A stretch of DNA of 45,162 nt, taken from Ensifer sp. LCM 4579 (GTDB lineage: Bacteria > Pseudomonadota > Alphaproteobacteria > Rhizobiales > Rhizobiaceae). Of this stretch, positions 24,303 to 33,617 are shown piece by piece (position 1 is the first letter of the stretch; each line of letters starts with the position of its first letter). Both the position numbers and the translations under genes were made by a program. Under the pieces are notes generated by a model. The model searched no databases and had not been told where the DNA came from. It was given only the letters and a program-made list of their open reading frames with translations. Location of the stretch: NCBI RefSeq assembly GCF_001854885.1, contig NZ_MDDV01000005.1, positions 192,492 through 237,653 of the forward strand. The letters run 5' to 3'.

Positions 24303-27300
24303 TTAATATTCTCTCTCGAAGAAGACGCCGCCGGATGCCGAGCCGTCGCCGGCGGCCGAGCCCTTCAGCTTCACGCCGCGGCCGATATCGAGATTGATCG
24401 TTGCCTTGCTGGCCGCCGAGTCGGAGCCTTGCTGCAGTTCTATATAGGTTCGGTCGTTGAGGTACTTGCCGGCGCGCAGCTGTGCACCGCCGCTTTCGTC
24501 GGTGGTGATGTCGAGATCGTCGACGCCGAGCTTGTTGCGCAGGCCGTCGAGCAGCGAGGTCGACCCGCCGCCGGCGAGCTGGCTGACTGCGGTGGCAAGT
24601 TGCGCGATCTGGAATGCCGACAGGTTGTTCAGCGACCGGTTGAAGATCAGTTGCGCCAGGATCTCGTCCTGCGGCAGCGCCGGTGAGGAGGAGAAAGTCA
24701 CCGCCGGATTGTTGGCGGGGCCGGCGATGGTGACGGTAATGGTCGTCGAGCCCGCGCTCGATGTCGCGTCGAGGTCGAGGGTCGGTACGAGATCGCCGCC
24801 AAAGCCGATATGGCCTTCCGTGAAGGTCAGGCGCTTCCCGAGGATCTCGAGACGACCGCGCCGCATGTCGAAGCCGCCTGAGACGATCGGTTGGCTGGCC
24901 GTGCCGCGGATCGTGAGATTCCCGCCGAGCTCGGCATCGATGCCGCGTCCGCGCACAAAGAACTGCCCGGGCGAACGGACGTCGAGATTGAAGGCAATGA
25001 TGCCGTCGCCGTTGATGCCGGCACCGGTCGGCTTGTCCCGGAGCACCTCATTCGCCATCTTCCGGACCCCGGCTGGCGCATTCCTGTGTTCGATATTGAT
25101 CGCGGCCAGCGAAGTCGGCAACTTCTCGGGAATCGTGATCGCCGCTCTGCGGATCGTCAATTGGCCACCGAGTACCGGCGTTGCAGTGAGCGGACCCGTG
25201 AGCGTCAGGTCCCCGGCGAGGTTGGCCATGAACAAGGTGCCGTCGATATAGGTTGCATCATTCAGGCGGATCCTGAGATCCGCCGGGAAGCCGGAGCCGG
25301 GCGTTATCCCGACGGTGCCGCTTGCCTGGATTGATCCGCCGGTTGCAAGATTGGCCGAGAGATCGGAGATCGTCGCCTGCTGCCCGTCAAGTGTGACGTT
25401 GGCCGCGAGGTTGTTGAGGGCGAGATTGCGCCGGACGTCGACGAGACGGCTGCCGCTTGTCGAGAGGGTGCCGGCGATCCGCGGCGATCTTGCAGAACCC
25501 GAGAGCGAGAGATTGACATCGGCCGAACCGGTGAGGGTGAAGCCCTGTTCCGCCATCACGTCGGCAAGCAGCGTGAAGGGCACGTCTCCTGCAAAGGTCA
25601 TCTCGAGCGGCATGGTGCCGCTAAGATCGACATGGCCGCCGCCCCGGAAAGATAAATCGCCGGGACCGGACACAGTCGCTTCAACCGTGACGCGATTGCT
25701 GGCGTATCGGCCGGTGGCGGAAACATCGAGGGCGGCCACACCGGCGCCGCGCGTGGTGGCGAGCGAGGCATCGCTCCAGCTGAGATCATAGGTAATCACG
25801 GGCTCGCCGGCGCTTCCCTTGACCTCGACCGTGCCGTTGATCGAGCCTGCGGCCTCCAGCGTCGGGGCAAAGGTATTGATGAGGCCGGCAGGCAGCGCGT
25901 TCAGCCTCGCCGAAATGTCCAGCATGTCCCCCGCAGTGCCGGTGACGTCAATGGTGCCATCCGACGCCCGTATGGTCATTTCGCCAATCCGAACAACGCC
26001 GTTCTCGATGGTGATAACGGCGGGTTCTGCAAGGCTCAGGGGGATGTTCCGCGGAGCGGCCGTGAAGGAGGTGAGGCGAATCTCCGTGCGGTCACCGGCT
26101 CTCGCCAGATCGCCCTCGGCGGCAAGCGGACTGCCATCATATCGGCCGTCGACTGCAAAGCCCGTCCTCTCGCCCTGCTGGTCGAAGGTGAGGTTGACAT
26201 CGGTCACGCGGTTTTCGCCTTGCATGACGCTCTCGGCCTTGACGCTGCCCCGGATCGCCAGCTCGCTGACATCGGCGATGTTGATGTCCACGAAGGGTTT
26301 GGCAATCGTCAGCGCGCCGCGCTTGATGGCGCTGCCGGAAGCGTTCAGCGAAACCGAGGTCGTGCCATTGGCGGTTCGCACGGTTGCCGATCCGGAAAGG
26401 TCGCCGGAGGCCTGCTGCCCGGCCATTGCGGCGATCAGGCCGAGATCGGGCAGATCGAAGTTGATCGTGCCTTCGGGCCTGAAATCCTGGGTGAGATCGA
26501 GTGCGCCCGTCACGCGATTGTCGCCGATCGTCGCCTCGAGCGTCGGGATGGACGTGCGTCCTTCCCTCGAAACCACTTCGGCCCGGACGTCTATAGCCTG
26601 TCCGTCGAGCGCGCCGGTCGCGCTGAGCTTCGCCTGAGGCCTGCCCGGCTCTAGCGTCGCGTCGGCGCTGATCGTCAGGTCCGCCAGGGAACGGCCCGCG
26701 AGCGTGGCGCCGCTCGAGGTGATCTCTCCCTTCAGGCTCAGCGCATCGAGCGGACCGGAAATGTCGGCATTGAAAGACGCCTGTCCTTGCGCATCGCCCA
26801 GAAGCTTGCCGAGGTCCGGCAACGCACCCTCGATGTTAGCCGTCAGCGCACCCTCGGCAAGAGTGGCGGTACCGGTGGCGGTAACCGTCTCGGAGGTGAT
26901 CTCGAGCGCACTCAACCGGGTCGCCTCTCCTCCGGTTTCGATCTTGCCCGAAACGGTCACGGGCGCGTCGAAGCGCGTCGCCAGCCCGGCCGGCAGCGCA
27001 TTCGGTTCGGCGGTGAGTTCGAACGCGACCTCGGCCGTCGTGCTGGTCCGGTCGAGCGTGCCGGTGACGCTGCCGCGGAAGCCTGCACCTTCGATCGTCG
27101 TCGGATCGAAGCGGATGGCCGCTTCGGTGACGGTGATTTTGCCGCTGGCATTCAGGTCGCGCGCGGCGATCTCGATCGATCGCGTGGATGCGACGGAAGC
27201 CTCGCTCCAGGCGAGATCGTAATCGACGACCGGCGCCTGAGCCTCGCCGCTCACCTTGACGCTGCCCGAAATCGTGCCCTGCGCCCCAAGCGTTGGTGCG

Positions 27301-29918
27301 AAGCGATCGATCAGGCCGGCGGGCAGGGCGTCTATTCGTGCCGTGAGGTCAAGCTTGTCGCCGGCGGTGCCGGTGATTGTGACGGTGCCGGTGGCGGCGC
27401 GGATCGTCAGACCTTCGAGGCGGGCTGCACCGTCTTCGATCGCCACGGCCGTCGGGGCCACAAGCTCGAGCGGCACGCCCTTCGGGGCGGCGGAGACGGA
27501 GGAAAGGCGGATCTCGGCGCCACCGGCATTCTGGCTAAACTCGCCCGATGCGGTCAGCGGTGCACCGTCATAGCTGCCCTGCAGCGAAAAGCCGGTTGCG
27601 GCCTGCCGCTGTTCGAGGGTGATGCCAAGGTCCGACACGCGGTTGTTCCCGAGCGCGAGGCTCTCCGCCTGGATCTGGCCGCTCATGATTGCCGGCCTGG
27701 CGATGTCGGCTATGCGGATGTCCACCTCCGGCGTGGCGACCATTATTGCGCCGAGCCCGACATGGGTGCCCTGCGCCTTGATGGAGACGGATGTCGTGCT
27801 GTCGGTCGTCTCTATGGTCGCGGTGCCGGACAGGTCGCCGGAGACCTGCTGGCCCCGCATGCTTGTGATGAGGCTGAGGTCCGACAGGTCGAAATTGATC
27901 GTGCCGCTTGGCTTGAAACCGGAGCTGAGATCGAGCCTGCCAGTCAGCCGGTTGCCACCGACCGTTCCTTCGATGGTTGGCACCGAAGTTCGGCCGTCTT
28001 GCGAAACCACGTCGGCGCGGAGATCGATCGGCTGCCCGTCGAGCGTGCCGGTTGCAGTGACCTTCGCCTGCGGGGCGCCGGATACCACCGTTCCATCGGC
28101 GTTGATCGCAAGATCGTTGAGCGTGCGGCCGCCAAGCGTGGCGCTGGCGGATGTCACCTCCGCCTTGATGCCGGGCTTGGCGAGAGGACCCTCGATGGCT
28201 GCGCGAAAGGCGGCAGGCCCTGCGGCATCGTCAATGATCCTGCCGAGATCGGGCAAATGGCCGGAGAGGTCGGCCGTCAGGGTCTCGCCCGCAAGGGCGA
28301 GCGAGCCGGAGGCGGCCAGCGTTTCCGACTTGACCTCGAGCTTGCTCAGTTCGATCCGCCCGTCCGCTTCGGTCGAGAGATTGCCGGAAAGGGCAATCGT
28401 GCCGTCGAACTTTCCGGCGATCGCGGGCGGCAGAACCTCGGGGATCACGAAAAGCTTGAACGCAGCCTCGATCAGCCCGCTGGAGCGGTCGAGTGCGCCG
28501 CTGACGGTGCCGCCGATGCTGGCGCTCTCGATCGTCAGCGGATCGAAACGGATCGTCTCCGGGGCGACGGCAAGCATGCCTTCGACATGGATCGGCGCCT
28601 GTATCGCCCGGTCGAGTTCCGCGCTCGCAAAACGGCTTTCGCCGATTTCCACGGTCGTCTTCAGCAGTCCCATCTGCGCCTGCAGATCGAATGCGTCGCT
28701 TTGCGCCGACAGCCGTATGTCGCCGAGGGAACCCTGCGGCAGTTCGACGGAGGCGACATCGGCGGCGATATCGAGGATCGCCGATTGCCCGTCGCCGACC
28801 AGCGACAGATTGGCCGTGTTGATCCGCGCCCGCAGATCTCCGTCCCCGATCGGCCAGCGGAAGTCGACCGGAGCGTCCGTGCCGGCGAGGCTTGCCTGCA
28901 GATTGTTCTCGCCGCGGCTGTCGATCCTTCCCGAGGCATTGAGCGTCAGCGCGCCGGTGGAAAGCCTGCCGGATTCGATGCGGACCATGCTCTCGCCGTC
29001 GAAGGCGGCGGCAAGGTCGATATCGGTCGTGCCCTCGAAGAGCGGCTTGAGGGCGGCAGGCATCAGCGGCGCGAAAGCGCCGCCGCCGGAAACCGTAAGA
29101 TTGTGCATGCCGTCGGGGCCAAGGACATGGCGCCCTCGGAGACGAAGAATTTCTGTGCCGTCGAGCGCGGCGGTGCCCGATCCCGCCCAGTCGGAGAGCG
29201 GACCTTCGCCGGTCAGCGCGATATCGACGGCCGGTTCGCCGGGCAGGCGCAGCAGCTTCGCCAGCACCCCACTCTTCGGCTCGGAAAGCGTTGCTTCGAT
29301 CTTCAAACGGTTGCCGGCCGGATCGAACACGAGGTCGGCGACGGCGCGCGCCTCAGGGCGGTCGCGCTCGGATGCCTCGAAGGCGAGGGCCACGCTCGAA
29401 TCGGTGGCTTGAACGCTGCCGGTTGCCGTCAGGAATTGGTCCTCACCCGCGATCGCCTCGCCGATCACGATCTCGTTCAGCTCGAACGCGTCGACTTTCA
29501 CGTCGAGCGGTGGCGTCAAGGTCGAGCGTACCTCCCGCGTCTCCTGCGATGGAACCGGCATCCGTTCCAGCCGGACGGAGCCGGCCGAGACCTTGGACGC
29601 GTCGAATCGCATGGAGAGCAGATCCGCCGGCGACCAGTCGATCGCCAGGTCCCGCACCTCCGCATAGACACCCTCTCCATCGAAGAGCGTCACGCTGCCG
29701 GCAGTGAATTGCCCAGCCAGCAAGGCGCTCGGATCGGAGATGCGAACGATCTGATCGGGGGTTGCCGCGTATTTCTCGATCGCCCAGGCGACCACCCGCG
29801 CGCCGGGCGCCGTGAAACCCAGAAAACCGATGGCGAGGAGCAACACCACCAACGCGACGGCGAAGACGGCGGATAGGTAGCGCAATGCGAGCCGGAGAAA
29901 GCGGATGACCTGATTCAT
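24303..29918 (-). CDS. tamB: TamB, inner-membrane-anchored translocation and assembly protein
   Basis: An 1871-residue TamB/DUF490 protein. An N-terminal transmembrane anchor (about 12-35) is followed by a long periplasmic repeat region of Gly/Ala/Thr/Asp-rich beta strands and the conserved C-terminal DUF490 domain (about 1500-1871, ending GVFFEREY). TamB works with TamA in outer-membrane protein insertion and, as a bridge-like AsmA/Vps13-type protein, in phospholipid transport to the outer membrane. It is longer than the enteric protein (about 1260) because residues 455-930 and 932-1400 are a tandem duplication. It follows tamA by 92 bases. Confidence 0.93.
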   Translation of the reverse strand: MNQVIRFLRLALRYLSAVFAVALVVLLLAIGFLGFTAPGARVVAWAIEKYAATPDQIVRISDPSALLAGQFTAGSVTLFDGEGVYAEVRDLAIDWSPADLLSMRFDASKVSAGSVRLERMPVPSQETREVRSTLTPPLDVKVDAFELNEIVIGEAIAGEDQFLTATGSVQATDSSVALAFEASERDRPEARAVADLVFDPAGNRLKIEATLSEPKSGVLAKLLRLPGEPAVDIALTGEGPLSDWAGSGTAALDGTEILRLRGRHVLGPDGMHNLTVSGGGAFAPLMPAALKPLFEGTTDIDLAAAFDGESMVRIESGRLSTGALTLNASGRIDSRGENNLQASLAGTDAPVDFRWPIGDGDLRARINTANLSLVGDGQSAILDIAADVASVELPQGSLGDIRLSAQSDAFDLQAQMGLLKTTVEIGESRFASAELDRAIQAPIHVEGMLAVAPETIRFDPLTIESASIGGTVSGALDRSSGLIEAAFKLFVIPEVLPPAIAGKFDGTIALSGNLSTEADGRIELSKLEVKSETLAASGSLALAGETLTADLSGHLPDLGRIIDDAAGPAAFRAAIEGPLAKPGIKAEVTSASATLGGRTLNDLAINADGTVVSGAPQAKVTATGTLDGQPIDLRADVVSQDGRTSVPTIEGTVGGNRLTGRLDLSSGFKPSGTINFDLSDLSLITSMRGQQVSGDLSGTATIETTDSTTSVSIKAQGTHVGLGAIMVATPEVDIRIADIARPAIMSGQIQAESLALGNNRVSDLGITLEQRQAATGFSLQGSYDGAPLTASGEFSQNAGGAEIRLSSVSAAPKGVPLELVAPTAVAIEDGAARLEGLTIRAATGTVTITGTAGDKLDLTARIDALPAGLIDRFAPTLGAQGTISGSVKVSGEAQAPVVDYDLAWSEASVASTRSIEIAARDLNASGKITVTEAAIRFDPTTIEGAGFRGSVTGTLDRTSTTAEVAFELTAEPNALPAGLATRFDAPVTVSGKIETGGEATRLSALEITSETVTATGTATLAEGALTANIEGALPDLGKLLGDAQGQASFNADISGPLDALSLKGEITSSGATLAGRSLADLTISADATLEPGRPQAKLSATGALDGQAIDVRAEVVSREGRTSIPTLEATIGDNRVTGALDLTQDFRPEGTINFDLPDLGLIAAMAGQQASGDLSGSATVRTANGTTSVSLNASGSAIKRGALTIAKPFVDINIADVSELAIRGSVKAESVMQGENRVTDVNLTFDQQGERTGFAVDGRYDGSPLAAEGDLARAGDRTEIRLTSFTAAPRNIPLSLAEPAVITIENGVVRIGEMTIRASDGTIDVTGTAGDMLDISARLNALPAGLINTFAPTLEAAGSINGTVEVKGSAGEPVITYDLSWSDASLATTRGAGVAALDVSATGRYASNRVTVEATVSGPGDLSFRGGGHVDLSGTMPLEMTFAGDVPFTLLADVMAEQGFTLTGSADVNLSLSGSARSPRIAGTLSTSGSRLVDVRRNLALNNLAANVTLDGQQATISDLSANLATGGSIQASGTVGITPGSGFPADLRIRLNDATYIDGTLFMANLAGDLTLTGPLTATPVLGGQLTIRRAAITIPEKLPTSLAAINIEHRNAPAGVRKMANEVLRDKPTGAGINGDGIIAFNLDVRSPGQFFVRGRGIDAELGGNLTIRGTASQPIVSGGFDMRRGRLEILGKRLTFTEGHIGFGGDLVPTLDLDATSSAGSTTITVTIAGPANNPAVTFSSSPALPQDEILAQLIFNRSLNNLSAFQIAQLATAVSQLAGGGSTSLLDGLRNKLGVDDLDITTDESGGAQLRAGKYLNDRTYIELQQGSDSAASKATINLDIGRGVKLKGSAAGDGSASGGVFFEREY
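25721..28556 (-). repeat. Tandem duplication inside tamB (period about 478 codons)
   Basis: Two consecutive protein segments, residues about 455-930 and 932-1400, align end to end with few gaps. Matched blocks include IRFDPLTIE/IRFDPTTIE (456/935), HLPDLGRI/ALPDLGKL, DVVSQDGRTSVPT/EVVSREGRTSIPT, TINFDLSDL/TINFDLPDL and DALPAGLIDRFAPTL/NALPAGLINTFAPTL (863/1340). The offset stays at 477-479 residues throughout. Confidence 0.85.
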
Positions 29919-30010
29919 ATCCTATCCATAGCCCATGTTACGCCGCTCTGGAATCGGCAGGACGGAGGTGGGTACCGCAACGACGATTATAACAGGCCGT
30001 TCGGCATAAA

Positions 30011-31921
30011 TCAGAAAGATTGGCCGATTCCCGCATAAATGCCGTAATCGGTGCCACCGGGATATTTGTTGAGCGGCACCGCGAAATCGAGCCGGATCGG
30101 CCCGAAGGGCGTCGCATAGCGCAGGCCGATACCGGCGCCGGCGCGGACATCCGAAAAGTCCGGCAGTTCGCCCGCCGAGACGCTGCCCGCATCGATGAAA
30201 GGTACGATGCCTACCGTCTCGGTGACCGCAATGCGCGCCTCCAGCGAACCGCTCACATAGGATCGTCCGCCGGTCTGCTGGTTGTCGGCATTGCGCGGGC
30301 CAATCTCCTGGAAGGCGTAGCCGCGCACCGAGCCGCCGCCGCCGAGATAGAAGCGCCGCGGCGCCGGAATGTCGGCGAGTTCGTCGCCACCGACAAGCGT
30401 GCCGGCGCCGATCCTGCCGGCGAGCACGAAACGGTTCTCGGGTCCGAGGGCCTGATAGCCGGAGGCGGTGGCCTCGAATGAGCTGAAAAAGGTTTTTCCC
30501 TCGATCTCGTAGCTTGGCTTGGCGCTGATCAGCGCACGGTAGCCTTCCTTCGCATTCAGCTTGTCGTCGCGGGTGTCGCGGACATATTCGAGCGGAATGG
30601 CGGCGGTGAGATAGCGGTTGGAGCCGAATGCGTCGTCGACATCGGCCAGGCTCAGCTCCGCGCCGGCCGAGACCGTATCCTCCGGTGAAAGCTCGAAACC
30701 GGCGCCGGCCGCCGCCGTGATGGACTTGGCGCGATAGGCATCCGGATCGGAGATGGCGGCCTTCACGCTCGCCGTGAAGGTCGATGCCGGCCCGAAGGCG
30801 CCGGGCTTCGCAAAGAGGACGCTGGCGGAATAGTCGAGCCCGCCGATGTCCGCCGTTTCCCCGATTCGATCGACCGAGCCCTCGATCCGTATCGACTCGG
30901 CACGGCCGAAGAGATTACGGTGACCCCAGTAGCCCTGCAGGCCAAGGCCGTCGGTCGTCGAGACCTGGCCGCCGAAGCCGAAATAGCGGTGCTTGCCCTC
31001 GGAAACCTGAATGGTCATCGGAATGGTACCGTTCGGCGCAAGCTGATCGGCTTCGGTAACGGTGACGCTCGAGAAGACATTCAACTGCCGCAGACGCTCG
31101 GCCGCCTTGCGGATGTTTTCCGGCGAGTAGGGCCGACCCTCGTTGAGGCGCGAATAATCCCGCACGAATGTCGGATCGACGGTCCTTGTGCCGGTGACCG
31201 TGAGATCGCCGACGGGGGCGACCGGGCCGCCCTCGGCGGCGATCGTGACGTCGACCGTCGAAGTGGCGTGGTCGGCAACGACGCTGCGTTCGGCAAGGTT
31301 GGCAAGAGGCCGGCTCTGTTCCTTCAGATCGGCGACGATCTGCTCGCCTGCCCTGATGATCAGCGTCGAGTTGGCGCGGGCGCCGGGCGTAAGCCCATAC
31401 GCAGAAGGGGCGAACTGCGCCGCATCGCCTTGCAAGGTCACCCTGCCCAATGTGAAGACCGGCCCCGGGGCGACCCGCACCGTGACCGGCACCGCGCCCT
31501 CCGGAAAGGAGGGATCCGGCGGCAGCGTGTCGATGTCCTGTCCATTGATCTGGATGCTGACGACACCGCCATAGCGTGCGTTTTCATAGAGAGCCGCAAG
31601 CAGGCGTTCCCGGTCGTCGCGCGCCTTGATCAAGAGGCCGAGGTCGCCGGAAACCGGTTTGTCGCGATCCTGGTAAAGCCTGGATGCGTTTTCGAGCGCC
31701 TCGCGCAGATCCGCGTCGTCCGCGCCGGTTTCGAAGGTGAGCGAATAGCGGACCGGGTCGATGACCTGGATCTCCTCCTCCGCGCTTTCGAAGAGCCGCA
31801 GGCCGAAGATGTTGATCGCAAGCGCCTTGCCGGCGGAAAACGGGCCGAGCGCGGTCGAAGCCGCAAGGACAAATGCCGCCGCAGCCTTCCAGTGCGCAGT
31901 ACTCGACCGTGGTGGCGACAT
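30011..31921 (-). CDS. tamA: TamA, outer-membrane Omp85-family assembly protein
   Basis: A 636-residue Omp85-superfamily barrel that partners TamB. A signal peptide (about 1-35, ending near SAGKALA) is followed by POTRA domains (about 55-330, with VTVRVAPGPVFTLGRVTLQG and TIPMTIQVSEGKHRYFGFGG) and a C-terminal barrel. The RRFYLGGGGSVRGY block is the Omp85 lid-lock-type motif, and the chain ends in Phe (GIGQSF), typical of outer-membrane barrels. Start ATG has GGAGGG very close upstream (2-3 bases), tighter than usual. It is upstream of and co-oriented with tamB. Confidence 0.92.
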   Translation of the reverse strand: MSPPRSSTAHWKAAAAFVLAASTALGPFSAGKALAINIFGLRLFESAEEEIQVIDPVRYSLTFETGADDADLREALENASRLYQDRDKPVSGDLGLLIKARDDRERLLAALYENARYGGVVSIQINGQDIDTLPPDPSFPEGAVPVTVRVAPGPVFTLGRVTLQGDAAQFAPSAYGLTPGARANSTLIIRAGEQIVADLKEQSRPLANLAERSVVADHATSTVDVTIAAEGGPVAPVGDLTVTGTRTVDPTFVRDYSRLNEGRPYSPENIRKAAERLRQLNVFSSVTVTEADQLAPNGTIPMTIQVSEGKHRYFGFGGQVSTTDGLGLQGYWGHRNLFGRAESIRIEGSVDRIGETADIGGLDYSASVLFAKPGAFGPASTFTASVKAAISDPDAYRAKSITAAAGAGFELSPEDTVSAGAELSLADVDDAFGSNRYLTAAIPLEYVRDTRDDKLNAKEGYRALISAKPSYEIEGKTFFSSFEATASGYQALGPENRFVLAGRIGAGTLVGGDELADIPAPRRFYLGGGGSVRGYAFQEIGPRNADNQQTGGRSYVSGSLEARIAVTETVGIVPFIDAGSVSAGELPDFSDVRAGAGIGLRYATPFGPIRLDFAVPLNKYPGGTDYGIYAGIGQSF

Positions 31922-32356
31922 TCCCTCCGCATCCCGTTTCAGGCGACTCTTTACTCACTGCCTGCATGTGCGGCAATGGCCATGCTAGCATGGCATAGTT
32001 CTCGATTTGTTAACGATGACGGCGGCCTGCGCCAGCCCGGAAGCGGCGATTCGGCCGCGGTATTGGCGAAAATGGGCCTGGCATGTTGTGCTTGGGGCAC
32101 AATAGGGCAGGGCAGATGCCGCCCGAAGCGTGGCGTCAGCTATCGTTGATCGCGGTCTTCAAATCCGCCCGCCAAACGGCGCAAGGCCGGTAGCTCGGCT
32201 ATGAGTTTGCGCTGAGCGGTACAGCTTCGCTGGCGGAATTGGCCCCAGGTCTTGCCCTGGTCGGCACGAGCCCTGCCTTCGCCGCATTCCTGCACACAAA
32301 AAAAGCCCCGGACCACAATCGTTCCGGGGCCTCCTCTTCGCGGATTGCCGCGGCAA
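31922..32356. other. Intergenic region before tamA
   Basis: This 435-base stretch holds no supportable gene. It contains the perfect 16-bp palindrome GCCATGCTAGCATGGC (31979-31994), 58 bases upstream of the tamA start, which could be an operator, and at its right end the terminator of the glycine-zipper lipoprotein gene (32298-32330). The rest, 32000-32295, shows nothing I recognise. Confidence 0.5.
32298..32330 (-). terminator. Rho-independent terminator of the glycine-zipper lipoprotein gene
   Basis: Perfect 8-bp stem GCCCCGGA/TCCGGGGC with a 10-base loop (32305-32330). Read on the minus strand it is followed by seven T residues, 27 bases after the stop codon of the lipoprotein gene. Confidence 0.85.
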
Positions 32357-32608
32357 TCAGCAGGCGTCGATATAGCGGCGGCCGTAGCGGTCGCGGTAGT
32401 AGCACTGGCCCGGCTGCTCGGTGACATGGCCGATGACCGCGCCGGAAACGCCGCCGATGGCTGCGCCGACGGCCGCGCCGCGTACATCGTTCGTGATCGC
32501 GCCGCCGATGATCGCGCCCGAGGCGGCACCGATGCCGGCACCCTTTTCCGTCTGCGTGCAGCTTGCGACCGCCAGGGCGACCAGCACAAGTGCGATGGCT
32601 TTCTTCAT
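32357..32608 (-). CDS. Small glycine-zipper outer-membrane lipoprotein
   Basis: An 83-residue lipoprotein precursor. A short signal (MKKAIALVLVALAVAS) leads to lipobox VASC with Cys17 as the lipidated residue. Residues 24-60 form a glycine zipper (GAGIGAASGAIIGGAITNDV, then GAAVGAAIGGVSGAVIG) of the kind seen in YMGG/Omp10-like rhizobial envelope lipoproteins. The C-terminus is Tyr/Arg-rich with Cys69 and Cys83. Start 32608 has GAGAGGA upstream; longer open frames extend upstream without support. Monocistronic, with its own terminator. Function unknown beyond envelope location. Confidence 0.85.
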   Translation of the reverse strand: MKKAIALVLVALAVASCTQTEKGAGIGAASGAIIGGAITNDVRGAAVGAAIGGVSGAVIGHVTEQPGQCYYRDRYGRRYIDAC

Positions 32609-33036
32609 CTTGTCCTCTCCGAATTCTACGGATCTCAGCCTGTCGCCTCGTCCGTCTCCTGGGTGATGGAAGGGCAGCGCAACCGCCAGCTTCCCCTTGA
32701 ATTTGCAACCTGGAAGATAATCCACTGTCCGGCAATGTCTACGGGAGGCGGCGAATCTTCCTCGGCAAGATAATGTCATCATTCCTGAACAGAAGATGAA
32801 GGCGGTCGCCAGGACGGAACAGACGGCGGCGGATTTTTTGCCGTTCCGTGGCCGCAAACGGTTGCGACATTTAAAAAAAAGACAAATGATGCAGCGTGCC
32901 AGTTCGGCCCGGGAGGAGTGGGCGCTGGCAGAGGGCATCGATTTCAGTGGGCGCGTGCTTCCGTCGCGTGAACAGATCTCACCCGACTTCAAGGCCGCGC
33001 TCGAGTTGGCACCGACCAACCCCCCGGAGGAGCGAA
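32609..33036. other. Intergenic region between the lipoprotein gene and coxS
   Basis: This 428-base divergent gap must hold promoters for both neighbours. I see an A8 tract near 32873-32880 and the coxS RBS GGAGGAG at 33026-33032, but no recognisable operator. An open frame from 32796 crosses into coxS out of frame and has no RBS, so I do not call it a gene. Confidence 0.4.
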
Positions 33037-33525
33037 ATGGCGAAAATAACGATGACGGTCAACGGCCGCCAGGTGGCGGGTACCTGCGACGACCGGACGC
33101 TGCTGGTGCACTTCATCCGCGAAAACCTCGGACTGACGGGGACGCATGTCGGCTGCGACACGACGCAGTGCGGCACTTGCGTCATCCTGATGGACGGCCA
33201 ATCGGTCAAGAGCTGTTCGATCCTCGCCGCCCAGGCGGAGGGCTCGGCGATCACCACCATCGAAGGGCTGGCGCAACAGGGCGAGCTTCATCCGGTCCAG
33301 GCGGCCTTCAATGCGCATCACGGCCTGCAATGCGGCTTCTGCACGCCGGGCATGGTCATGACCGCCGTCGACATGATCCGCCGCCACGGTGGCAATCTCG
33401 ACGAGGGGAGGGTGCGTGCTGAACTCGAGGGCAATATCTGTCGCTGCACCGGCTACCACAATATCGTCAAGGCGATCCTGGCCGCGGCCGCCGCGATGGG
33501 CGGCGCACGCCAGGCCGCGGAATGA
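33037..33525 (+). CDS. coxS: CoxS-like iron-sulfur subunit of a molybdenum hydroxylase
   Basis: A 162-residue [2Fe-2S] subunit of the xanthine oxidase/CO dehydrogenase family. The plant-type ferredoxin cluster ligands are Cys40, Cys45, Cys48 and Cys60; the second cluster uses Cys99, Cys102, Cys135 and Cys137 (CGFC and CRCTGY). GGAGGAG precedes the ATG by 4-5 bases. It transfers electrons from the Mo site of CoxL to the FAD of CoxM. Start of a coxS-L-M operon. CO as substrate is not proven; see coxL. Confidence 0.9.
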   Translation: MAKITMTVNGRQVAGTCDDRTLLVHFIRENLGLTGTHVGCDTTQCGTCVILMDGQSVKSCSILAAQAEGSAITTIEGLAQQGELHPVQAAFNAHHGLQCGFCTPGMVMTAVDMIRRHGGNLDEGRVRAELEGNICRCTGYHNIVKAILAAAAAMGGARQAAE

Positions 33526-33617
33526 GCGGGGCGCAGATTCGTCGAGGCGCGGGATGCGGGCTGAAAACCGCATCGGAAATCCAGGACTGCGCTGAATATC
33601 TCGGGAGGAGATAGACA

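Noticed and set aside
26787..29876. A 1029-codon open frame on the plus strand opposite tamB
   Set aside because: It is a shadow of tamB produced by high GC at third positions; the translation is Arg/Gly/Asp-rich with no domain, and the minus-strand TamB is a clear family match.
32796..33422. A 208-codon plus-strand open frame before and across coxS
   Set aside because: It overlaps coxS in another frame, lacks an RBS and becomes low-complexity within coxS.
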